Origin: Brevibacillus daliensis
GTDB taxonomy: Bacteria; Bacillota; Bacilli; Brevibacillales; Brevibacillaceae
Direction of reading: 5' to 3'
Length of the DNA: 64,000 bases
Assembly: GCF_021245735.1 (NCBI RefSeq)
Contig: NZ_JAJISB010000004.1
Coordinates: 273,535-337,534, forward strand
Shown here: positions 53,742-61,504 of the stretch, piece after piece
Position numbering within the stretch: position 1 is the first letter of the stretch
How the letters are laid out: each line of letters starts with the position of its first letter
Translations under genes and position numbers: made by a program
The notes under the pieces: generated by a model
Told to the model about the DNA's origin: nothing
Seen by the model: the letters and a program-made list of their open reading frames with translations, nothing else
Databases searched by the model: none

Positions 53742-53964
53742 AGGTTATTTTATAGGAGTCCGCACTGGTAAGTCAAACAGTTAGAAAGAGAGAAAATTAT
53801 AGCTACACCCCAATCGTTGACAAACAAAAAGCCACTAGATATATTGTGTACAAATGATATCCACATTTAAAGGGAAGTTCTTAATAAAGCAGGTCTTCAT
53901 TTACATGAGATAGTGAAAGCCAATTATCTATTTCGGTTACATAGAGGAAAAGGGGACGGTTTTC

Positions 53965-54111
53965 ATGTCAGAGAAGGATACACAGCAACAAGCAATCGAG
54001 TCAGAGAACAAGAAGAAAAAAAACTTGGAGATTATTGATTTACAACCAAAAGAGGATCAGGAAAACAAAGGGAATAGTAACTTCTGTGAAGGAAACTCCT
54101 GCAGTTTTTAA
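53965..54111 (+). CDS. 48-residue charged peptide with a two-cysteine tail
   Basis: ATG 53965 is preceded by AAAGGGGACGG at a workable distance. The peptide is highly charged (MSEKDTQQQAIESENKKKKN, then LEIIDLQPKEDQENKG) and ends NSNFCEGNSCSF, with Cys41 and Cys46 at the extreme C-terminus. No membrane or signal segment is present. It lies 54 bases before a DsbA-family gene on the same strand. It looks like a leader-plus-core ribosomal peptide, a metallochaperone tail or a small thiol partner; none is proven. No modifying enzyme or exporter is adjacent. Confidence 0.55.
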   Translation: MSEKDTQQQAIESENKKKKNLEIIDLQPKEDQENKGNSNFCEGNSCSF

Positions 54112-54165
54112 TAGCGATTTTCAACTATATTAATAATCACGAAAACATTCGGAGGGAAGAATAAC

Positions 54166-54774
54166 ATGACATTTCACATTAAGATTTTTTCTGATCATAT
54201 TTGCCCGTTTTGCTATATCGGGACAAAGATGATTGAAGAATTGAAGAAAGATGTATCTATTGAAGATGAGTGGGTAGATTTCGAATTGCACCCAACTACG
54301 CCAGCAGAAGGTATTTTATTAAAAGATAAGTTCCAGGGTGCTAATATAGAGCAGATGTTTGTTCAACTTCGTCAAAGTGGTGCACCGTACGGAATTATTT
54401 TCGGAGAACAAACGCATTTGTATAATACCCGTCTTGCTATCCAGGCTAGTGAGTTTGCCAAGGATCACGGTAAATACCATGAGTTTCATGAAAAAGTATT
54501 TTACGCTAATTTTACCGATATAAAGGACATCAGTGATATTGAAGTGATCAAAGAGATAGCGAAAGAAGTAGGTTTAGACACTGACGAGCTAGAAAAAGCA
54601 CTGAAGGATGGACGCTACCTACCACGCTTGGAAGAAGCGCAGGAGAAAGCTCAGCAATATGGCGTAACAGGTACTCCTACCTTTATTATTAACGATAAAT
54701 ACAAAATTGTAGGAGCTCAGTCTCTGGATACATTTAAACGGACTCTCCAGCAAATTGAGAATCAGGAAGCATAA
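54166..54774 (+). CDS. DsbA-family (FrnE-type) thiol oxidoreductase
   Basis: A 202-residue cytosolic DsbA-like protein. The active site CPFC is at 13-16 (DHICPFCYIG) and the cis-Pro loop is GVTGTPTFIIN. EIADLHPTTPAEG-like DFELHPTTPAEG is typical of the FrnE subgroup, which is linked to oxidative stress. It has no signal peptide. ATG 54166 follows GGAGGG. The 48-residue cysteine peptide is probably in the same transcript. Confidence 0.9.
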   Translation: MTFHIKIFSDHICPFCYIGTKMIEELKKDVSIEDEWVDFELHPTTPAEGILLKDKFQGANIEQMFVQLRQSGAPYGIIFGEQTHLYNTRLAIQASEFAKDHGKYHEFHEKVFYANFTDIKDISDIEVIKEIAKEVGLDTDELEKALKDGRYLPRLEEAQEKAQQYGVTGTPTFIINDKYKIVGAQSLDTFKRTLQQIENQEA

Positions 54775-54825
54775 TTCCCTATAAAATCCCATCTTCTCTA
54801 CTAGAAAGCTGTCAGTAACTGGTCG

Positions 54826-54970
54826 GTGAACTACTCACAACTTAGCTATCGCCTTAAGTGGGAGCTTCTCAAATCCACGACGAAAGCAACCTTTCATCTC
54901 CTTATAGCGTTACTTCGGGTAGTTCCTATCCTAGATGTCCGACGTTTCGGAGTTCTTTCTTTACCTTGGA
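54826..54970 (-). mobile_element. Probable IS200/IS605 (TnpB-type) right-end or omega-RNA remnant
   Basis: Read on the minus strand this stretch contains AACTCCGAAACGTCGG, then GATGAAAGGTTGCTTTCGTC, GAAGCTCCCACTTAAGGC and GAGTAGTTCACC. The order GAAGCTCCCAC, a loop, then a complementary arm and AGTTCAC is the hallmark of IS605-type right ends, where the TnpB guide RNA scaffold lies (recalled, not searched). The second arm (AAGTTGTGAG) has decayed from the expected AAGTGGGAG. No TnpA or TnpB frame is present. A chance frame on the plus strand here is not a gene. Confidence 0.5.
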
Positions 54971-55075
54971 TATTTTACGCATGGAAGGTATAAGCTTGAT
55001 TTTCGCATTTTATTTCTCCATACACCCCCACATATACCCAGTTATCAAAGAACATCATGAGTTGAGTTTACCAAA

Positions 55076-55124
55076 ATGTCGAACAAGGTAGAATCTTTTT
55101 TTTAGATTCTACCTTGTTCGACAT
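55076..55124. repeat. Perfect 21-bp inverted repeat with a T7 loop
   Basis: Arms at 55076-55096 and 55104-55124 are exact complements and the loop is seven T. It is not followed by a T tract on either strand, so it is not a normal terminator. It may be a mobile-element end or an extruding hairpin. Confidence 0.75.
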
Positions 55125-55335
55125 AAACACTGATTATACCAATAATAAAATCTTGCTATTTTATAGAAACATTGATTTCCCAAAAAATACATGTTATATT
55201 TTGGAAGGAAAGATCATCTTGTACTTATTAATCAATTATCATTTAATTTGTTTGAATATTATGTAATTTAAGTGAATTTTTGAATTTTATCTAAAAAGCA
55301 TTTAAAAATAAATAACTTTGGAGGGGAAAGTAAAG

Positions 55336-55824
55336 ATGAAAAAAGTTAAATCCTTAATCGTAACAGCCCTAGTAGTTACTATTTTATCAGTTGCACCTGC
55401 TGCTTATGCAGACACAGACATCAAAGTTACACCTTCAGTGCCAATTGAAACACTCAATGATGGCAATGAAAGTTTGGTAGATGATTATGTCATTGTTGAT
55501 GCTATTCTACCTCGTACATCATACATAAAAGGTGAATTCTCTGTTCCAGGTGATGAAACATTTACATTCGATTTTGATAGATGGGAAAAAGGTGAAGATG
55601 AACTTACTATCTCAGTTACTAATCTTGGAAAACGAGATTTATCTACGAAAGTCTGGTATCCATCAGGAAATAAATTTTTAGACACATCATTAAAACCAGG
55701 GAAAGAATTACAATACACTCTAAAGAAAAATGATTTTAAAACAGAATTTGGCGAATACGTCATTAAACTCCGTGATAAAAATGGAGATCAAGGTAGAGCT
55801 AAGATTTCTGTTCGTGCTTATTAA
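55336..55824 (+). CDS. Small secreted protein of unknown function
   Basis: A 162-residue exported protein; the signal peptide is cleaved after AYA (about residue 25). The mature part has beta-sandwich-like strands (YIKGEFSVPGDETFTFDFDRW, LTISVTNLGKRDLSTKVWYP) and no cysteines. It may be a soluble adhesion or stress protein; no family was recognised. ATG 55336 follows GGAGGGG. The AT-rich 210-base upstream region should hold its promoter. Confidence 0.75.
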   Translation: MKKVKSLIVTALVVTILSVAPAAYADTDIKVTPSVPIETLNDGNESLVDDYVIVDAILPRTSYIKGEFSVPGDETFTFDFDRWEKGEDELTISVTNLGKRDLSTKVWYPSGNKFLDTSLKPGKELQYTLKKNDFKTEFGEYVIKLRDKNGDQGRAKISVRAY

Positions 55825-55833
55825 TTTTTAGAA

Positions 55834-55864
55834 AAAACGGCATTCCGCGGGTGCCGTTTTTTTG
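55834..55864 (+). terminator. Terminator of the secreted-protein gene
   Basis: AAAACGGCA and TGCCGTTTT, then T3. Confidence 0.85.
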
Positions 55865-56004
55865 TTATACAAAAACCTATTTAGTAACGTTTAACCGAAT
55901 ACAAAACACAGAATAAAAAACAGCCATAAAATCCTGTAACAACAACGATATACTCTTGTTTTAGGATATGATTTTCACATATGTCACTTAGTCATTGCTA
56001 AAGT

Positions 56005-56090
56005 ATAGGTATTCTCCTCATCCTTCGGAAAAGGAAATGCCTAGCCACCTCAAAAGGTAGTGACTGGGCTTGTTTTGTCATAAAATAACA
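56005..56090. other. Possible structured non-coding segment
   Basis: Two adjacent hairpins: AGGTATT with AATGCCT enclosing CCTT CGGA AAGG, and AGCCACC with GGT..GGCTT. They lie in the 407-base gap before the DUF2785 gene, which otherwise holds only a terminator. No riboswitch class was recognised. Confidence 0.25.
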
Positions 56091-56231
56091 TATATTTCCA
56101 TTTGCAAAAGACTTGTAAGGCCGGTAATTGGCCGCTTTTTAATAAATACTTCAAAATTGAATAGCAAATGGCAATAAATTTGTTAGAATGGAACTACATG
56201 TTAATTTGTGACAGAATGGGAGAGGGATTAA

Positions 56232-57062
56232 ATGAACATAAAGGAGATTGCCATTCAAATTGTGAGGAATGACTATCAAGCTCCGGAACATGCATATGAT
56301 ATTGCACAGGAGATGTTAAATAGACAGAATATTGGATCGGTTGATCCTGAACTACGTGATGATTACATCTATTCGATTTTAGCAAAGTGGTTTTTACATG
56401 GAGTATTTAATCCAGATGAAATGCGTCAGATGGGTAGGCTTATGCTAGATGAAGACCATCTATTTTATCAAATCGGTGAGAGCGATACGGATTCTGTATT
56501 TACACGCTCATTCTCCATGTTAATTCTTACGCTTGTCCTCAGTGTACATCGAGAGCGTCCATTTTTATCACATCATGAAATCCACAGTATGAAAGAAAAG
56601 GTATTTGATTATCTCCGCAGAGAAAAAGACCTTCGCGGCTATATAGAAGAAAAAGGATGGGCACATGCTACGGCACACGCAGCTGATATGTTAGATGAAT
56701 TGGCGCAATGTTTGGAATTACAATCGGCAGATTTGATTGCCATATTGAATCTGATTCAAGAGAGTGTTCAGGAAGAGAGAATGGTATTTAGCTATGAGGA
56801 AGATGAACGGCTGACCACGGCAGCTATTCAGATCATGGAAAGGAATCTACTTTCTAAAGAGCAGATTATACAGTGGGTCCTCTCTTTTTATGAACAGTTA
56901 TCAGCAAATGGAGGAATAGAAGCATACAGGAAAAAAATCAATACGAAGCATTTTGTCAGATGCATGTTTTTTCGACTGGAAAATCAGGATACTACCGGGG
57001 AATATGCTACATATATGGAGGCAATGGAACAGGTACTATCTAACATTAAAATGAGATCATAA
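56232..57062 (+). CDS. DUF2785-family protein
   Basis: A 276-residue helical protein of the DUF2785 family (FTRSFSMLILTLVLSVHR, YLRREKDLRGYIEEKGWAHATAHAADMLDELAQC). The repeated His in GWAHATAHAAD may bind a metal. The function is unknown. ATG 56232 follows GGGAGAGG. It precedes the hydroxylase-family gene by 33 bases. Confidence 0.82.
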   Translation: MNIKEIAIQIVRNDYQAPEHAYDIAQEMLNRQNIGSVDPELRDDYIYSILAKWFLHGVFNPDEMRQMGRLMLDEDHLFYQIGESDTDSVFTRSFSMLILTLVLSVHRERPFLSHHEIHSMKEKVFDYLRREKDLRGYIEEKGWAHATAHAADMLDELAQCLELQSADLIAILNLIQESVQEERMVFSYEEDERLTTAAIQIMERNLLSKEQIIQWVLSFYEQLSANGGIEAYRKKINTKHFVRCMFFRLENQDTTGEYATYMEAMEQVLSNIKMRS

Positions 57063-57095
57063 TGATGTTCGAGTATAGGAATAGGAGGAATCTCA

Positions 57096-57728
57096 TTGGA
57101 AGGAAGATATCTGAAGGAATTTTTCTTTTTTCCCGATGTATTAATCATGACTCTCTTGTTTGCAATAAGCTTTGGATTCACGCTCCTGGCAGGTACATAT
57201 CCTTATGTCTGGATTGCCATGATAATCGGCATGATTTCCTATGCAACGAGTGAATATGTCATTCATCGTTTCCTTTTTCATTTGAAGCCACCTAAGAACC
57301 CTATCTTTCTCAAGCTGCTCAAACGACTTCACTATGACCATCACGTTGATCCGAATAACCTGCACTTATTATTTTTACCTGTTTGGTACAGTTTGCCTCT
57401 TATTATCATTACAGGAGGGATTGCCTACCTGCTAACAACCAATCTCGTTTTGACCAATGCTTTTGGTAGTGGGATCATACTTTTCTTGCTATATTATGAG
57501 TGGACACATTATGTAGCTCATCGCCCTGTTCAGCCACTTTCTGCATGGGGACGTTGGGTGAAAAAACTGCATTTATGGCATCATTTTAAAAATGAGAAGT
57601 ATTGGTATGGAGTAACCAGTCCAGTTTTTGACATGGTGATGGGAACCTATAAACATGAGAAGGCTGTAGAAAAAAGTCCATTTGTACGTGATCTGGAAAA
57701 AGTAATGGAGGCTCCATCAGAAAGATAG
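57096..57728 (+). CDS. Fatty-acid-hydroxylase / sterol-desaturase family membrane protein
   Basis: A 210-residue membrane protein with the diiron histidine set: HRFLFH (57-62), HYDHH (79-83), HYVAH and HLWHH. About four membrane spans are present. The substrate may be a fatty acid, lipid or carotenoid; sequence does not decide. TTG 57096 follows TAGGAGGA. It probably forms a unit with DUF2785 and ends in a strong terminator. Confidence 0.87.
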   Translation: MEGRYLKEFFFFPDVLIMTLLFAISFGFTLLAGTYPYVWIAMIIGMISYATSEYVIHRFLFHLKPPKNPIFLKLLKRLHYDHHVDPNNLHLLFLPVWYSLPLIIITGGIAYLLTTNLVLTNAFGSGIILFLLYYEWTHYVAHRPVQPLSAWGRWVKKLHLWHHFKNEKYWYGVTSPVFDMVMGTYKHEKAVEKSPFVRDLEKVMEAPSER

Positions 57729-57770
57729 AGGATGGGTGCCACGAGGTCATGATCATGATGACGCCTAGTA

Positions 57771-57816
57771 AAAACGCTCACAGTTGCTGTAAAGAAGCAA
57801 CGTGAGCGTTTTTTTA
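57771..57816. terminator. Bidirectional terminator
   Basis: AACGCTCAC and GTGAGCGTT with inner GTTGCT/AAGCAAC pairing and T7. It serves the hydroxylase gene and the convergent DUF3817 gene. Confidence 0.9.
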
Positions 57817-58101
57817 CATATTTTTAATCTTAGCATCTAACACAAAAGTACCGAATGGAACTAAAGATGCGATTACAGCCCCTGTAATTAACGTAAAGGA
57901 CCATCGATGAACAAAAGCCGCATGGATCACAGCAAAAATAAACAGGACAAACAAAAGGCCGTGAAGAGCCCCGACAAGCATCACTGCCAATGGTTCATTC
58001 AAGAAATATTTTACTGGCATAGCTATGAAGAGTAGCAGCAGATATGACATCCCTTCAACAAAACCTATCACTCGTAAACGCCCTATTGCAGTCTTTAGCA
58101 C
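57814..58101 (-). CDS. DUF3817-family small membrane protein
   Basis: A 95-residue protein with three hydrophobic spans (VEGMSYLLLLFIAMPVKYFL, then GALHGLLFVLFIFAVIHAAF, then ITGAVIASLVPFGTFVLD). This is the DUF3817/YdzA type; the function is unknown. I start at GTG 58101 because GGAGG lies 6 bases upstream; longer readings from further up have no binding site and would run into the MFS gene. Confidence 0.8.
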   Translation of the reverse strand: MLKTAIGRLRVIGFVEGMSYLLLLFIAMPVKYFLNEPLAVMLVGALHGLLFVLFIFAVIHAAFVHRWSFTLITGAVIASLVPFGTFVLDAKIKNM

Positions 58102-58153
58102 AAATATCCTCCTGAAAACAGACTTTTCATAATTATCACTATTATAATATAGT

Positions 58154-59458
58154 TTAATCCGGAGAATCCACGAGTGTTTTGGGACTGTGAACATTACGTG
58201 ATAATACATATCGGTATAAGAAGTAAGAAACTCCTAATAGAAGAGAGACGAGTGTGAATAAAACAGCGCCACCTGCATGAATGAATACAATACCGCCTAA
58301 AAAAGGTCCAATCGAGCGGGAAATGTCCCAATGAGTCCCATGAATGGAAAAGTAAAGTCCGCGTTTATTAGCTGGAGCTATGCCAGCGACGTACTGATAA
58401 AGCCTGGTAATTCCTAAGCTTTCTCCGATTGTCATTGTCACTTGTGCCACTAGTAAAGGCCAAAGTACAGGGGAAAACCCGTACAAAAGTGATGTAAGGA
58501 TATAACAGAGACAAGTGATTAGCATTATGGCTGTGAGCGTAATATGCTCCGTTTTTTTGATGAGCCAGACTTGTAATCCAACAGAAAGGCAAGCTTTCAC
58601 GGTAGCCAGAATAGCGATCACAGACAAGTAATCGGTAAAGGTGGCTTGTGCATGTAAGCGAAAAGTGGTTTCTGTCTGTGCATAGAAAAAACTGATTGGT
58701 AACGCACATAGCATAAGAAGTAATACATGCTGGTGGAGATATATGAATTGTTTTGTTCGTTCCAATAAGGATGGAGACTTATCGATTGAACGATCAGACT
58801 GAAAATCTTGTACAGTACCAGCTGCCAAAGTGTGTTCATCCTGATGATCAATTGGTGCTGCTACTCCCGGTGCCGTCTCATCAGTAGTCTTCCAGAAAAC
58901 TAGCAAGTAGATGAGAAGCGAGCATGCTTGCAATCCGAATACGAGAGCGGGCTCGAAGGCAAATACCAGCATACCGAGTACAGGACCAAGTCCTTGCCCT
59001 ATGTATCCCAATGTGTTTAATACGCCATATACTTCTGCTCGCTTTTCATTAGAAACGATATCGGCAATCTGGGCACGCTCTGCCGGAATGTAGAGAGAGT
59101 GGCCGATCCCATTCAGGATGTATAAAAAGGCAAATAGCCAAACAGAATCAGCTAGCATAAATCCGGTCATCGCTAGTATTTGTAAGGACAAGGCAAACAT
59201 AATAATGGGCTTTCTCCCGTAGCGATCCGTGATGTTACCACCTGCTATCGTGACTACAATCTCTGCTAGAGGTTGTAAACCGACGATGATCAGAGGTAAC
59301 AGAATGGAACCGTCCAACCTCTCATATAAGTACAAGAGTAGAAAGGGAGAGAGCATTGAACCTGTCAGACTAGTTAGTAGCTCTCCAAACATTCTGACCA
59401 GGAGAGTGGTATGATAGTTTTGCAAGATATAGTTCCATGTGTGTTTTAGCTTATTCAT
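58154..59458 (-). CDS. MFS transporter, probable drug or sugar exporter
   Basis: A 434-residue major-facilitator protein with about 12 spans and a central loop of some 45 polar residues (TDETAPGVAAPIDHQDEHTL). The motif GGNITDRYGRKPIIM is the DHA1-type motif A. ATG 59458 follows AAGGGGG. It is divergent from an SgrR-type regulator, with 105 bases between, so that regulator probably controls it. In E. coli SgrR similarly controls setA, a sugar exporter. Confidence 0.87.
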   Translation of the reverse strand: MNKLKHTWNYILQNYHTTLLVRMFGELLTSLTGSMLSPFLLLYLYERLDGSILLPLIIVGLQPLAEIVVTIAGGNITDRYGRKPIIMFALSLQILAMTGFMLADSVWLFAFLYILNGIGHSLYIPAERAQIADIVSNEKRAEVYGVLNTLGYIGQGLGPVLGMLVFAFEPALVFGLQACSLLIYLLVFWKTTDETAPGVAAPIDHQDEHTLAAGTVQDFQSDRSIDKSPSLLERTKQFIYLHQHVLLLMLCALPISFFYAQTETTFRLHAQATFTDYLSVIAILATVKACLSVGLQVWLIKKTEHITLTAIMLITCLCYILTSLLYGFSPVLWPLLVAQVTMTIGESLGITRLYQYVAGIAPANKRGLYFSIHGTHWDISRSIGPFLGGIVFIHAGGAVLFTLVSLLLGVSYFLYRYVLSRNVHSPKTLVDSPD

Positions 59459-59563
59459 GAGTGATCCCCCTTTTGTTCTCACATTGTAAAGCAGGTGAAT
59501 AAACGTAAAAAGGGAAGAGATTTCTCATGTTTTTTTCATCTTTTTTGATAGAAAGGAACAATA

Positions 59564-61438
59564 ATGATGCTATTACTCGAAGATTATTATCGGATACGTT
59601 ACCCCTATCAGGATGTTCCTCTTCATCTGGGAATGACGATCTCTATCAGTCAATTAGCCCAACTGCTTTGTTGTACAGAGCGCAATGCCAAACTGATTAT
59701 CCGCAAACTAGAAGACCAGGGAGTGATTAAATGGGTGCCTGGGAGAGGAAGAGGGAATCGCTCTCAACTAATTTTTCTAGTGGAATTGGAAGATATCTAT
59801 CATAAGACTGCTAAAGGGCTTGTCTACCAAGGAAAAATAAAAGAAGCATTAGCGCTTCATCATACCTATAAAAATACGCTCCCTCATGCCTATGAACAAT
59901 TTCAAAACTGGTTCGATACACAGTTTGGTTATCAACAAGAAATGTGCAAAAATAAGCCGCATGTTACGTTACGTCTGCGTTTTGACGATGTCTTTACGGA
60001 AATGGACCCCATACACATGTATCTGCGTTCAGAAAGCCATATCGTCATGCAAATCACTGATACATTGCTTCGCTATGATCCACTCACTAACAGGGCAGAA
60101 GCTCATTTGGCGCATCATATAGAGTCTAGTGAGGATGGACGGATCTGGACCTTCTATTTGCGTAAAGGTGTTCAATTTCACGATGGAAAAGAACTTGATG
60201 CAAAGGACGTCGTCTATACGTTTCAGAGAGTAAAACGAGAAAACTCTCCCTATAGGTGGATGACAGAGCTGATAGAAGAAATGGAGGTTATGGATGCGTA
60301 CACCTTACGTATTCAGCTTGCTTACCCTTGCTACTGGTTTGATCGGTTCGTCTGTAGTCCACATTTGTCCATTCTACAAGAACATGCTTCTCGGCGTTAT
60401 CAGATGAATGGCAGAGATAAATTAATTGGGACAGGTCCCTTCCGTTTAGTCAGGAATGATGAATCAATGCTAGTATTGGAGGCTTTTCCTTCCTATTTTC
60501 GTGAGCGAGCCTTGCTGGATAGAATCGAGATTTGGATCGTACCAGAGCACGAGGATGTAATAGATAGGGAAAAGAACTCCTACGATTTGCAATATGTCCC
60601 ATCAGCAGATCAAGCGGTGTCATGCCAGGATACCCGTCAGGCAGGAACACAAGCAGACAGACGGACAGAACGTATGGAGTGTAATATTACCTATCTCAGC
60701 TTTCAGCAGATGCGGGAAGGTGTTTTATCCTCTCCGTATTTTAGACAAGCTCTTTCTCTCATTCTTCATGCCAAGCACATGATTTCAGACCTAGGGGGAG
60801 AACGTGCCGAGGCTACTGACCGCTTTTTCTTACTAGACCTTCGTGGGGGAAACAGGACAGAAGAGGGTATTGTAACGAGGGGAAATGAGAAGGAGATGAC
60901 GGAGCTAGCGCAATCCGTCGGACAATTGCTCTTACAAAGCAATTATCAGGGAGAAACGCTTCGTTTGTTTACTTTTAAGGAAAAGGATCATCGTCAGGAT
61001 GGTGAGTGGATAAAAGCCAGATGTGCCCAGTATGGCGTCAAACTGGAGGTGTATCATTTCACTACCGAAGAATTGCTAAAGACAGAGCGGGTGAGGGAAG
61101 CAGATCTGATCCATGATAGTGCCACGATTGGGGAGGATGTGGAGCTATCCTTGTTACACCTGTTTTTGTCTACGAACAGTTTTCTCTATCAGCATTGTAA
61201 CGAGGAACAACGGGAATTCGTCCAACAGATAGCGCAGAAGTTATGCAGGACTAAAGATAGAAGAGAACGATATGAAATGTGGGAAGAGGCAGAACGCCAT
61301 TTATTAGCTGAGTATGGATACCTTCCCTTATATCGTAATCAGATTACGATGCTCTCACAGCCTGAGTTAAAAGGCGTAACAATCAACGCGCAAGGCTGGG
61401 TAGATTATTATCAGCTTTGGATGAAAAAACGTTGCTGA
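59564..61438 (+). CDS. SgrR-type regulator (HTH plus solute-binding domain)
   Basis: A 624-residue cytosolic regulator. Residues 1-110 hold an SgrR-type winged helix (ISQLAQLLCCTERNAKLIIRKLEDQGVIKWVPGRGRGN). Residues 125-620 are a family-5 solute-binding domain (DGRIWTFYLRKGVQFHDGKELDAKDVVYTFQRV). There is no signal peptide, as expected for a sensor that reads a cytosolic ligand. Two adjacent ATG codons at 59564 have AAAGGAA upstream. It is divergent from the MFS gene. Confidence 0.9.
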   Translation: MMLLLEDYYRIRYPYQDVPLHLGMTISISQLAQLLCCTERNAKLIIRKLEDQGVIKWVPGRGRGNRSQLIFLVELEDIYHKTAKGLVYQGKIKEALALHHTYKNTLPHAYEQFQNWFDTQFGYQQEMCKNKPHVTLRLRFDDVFTEMDPIHMYLRSESHIVMQITDTLLRYDPLTNRAEAHLAHHIESSEDGRIWTFYLRKGVQFHDGKELDAKDVVYTFQRVKRENSPYRWMTELIEEMEVMDAYTLRIQLAYPCYWFDRFVCSPHLSILQEHASRRYQMNGRDKLIGTGPFRLVRNDESMLVLEAFPSYFRERALLDRIEIWIVPEHEDVIDREKNSYDLQYVPSADQAVSCQDTRQAGTQADRRTERMECNITYLSFQQMREGVLSSPYFRQALSLILHAKHMISDLGGERAEATDRFFLLDLRGGNRTEEGIVTRGNEKEMTELAQSVGQLLLQSNYQGETLRLFTFKEKDHRQDGEWIKARCAQYGVKLEVYHFTTEELLKTERVREADLIHDSATIGEDVELSLLHLFLSTNSFLYQHCNEEQREFVQQIAQKLCRTKDRRERYEMWEEAERHLLAEYGYLPLYRNQITMLSQPELKGVTINAQGWVDYYQLWMKKRC

Positions 61439-61504
61439 ATATTGTAACTTTTGTAAGAACTTTACGTCTGAGATATGAGAATGAATCAATTGCAGGAGGA
61501 AAAG

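Noticed and set aside
54858..55091. A 77-codon plus-strand frame
   Set aside because: It has no binding site and covers the minus-strand IS605-like right end.
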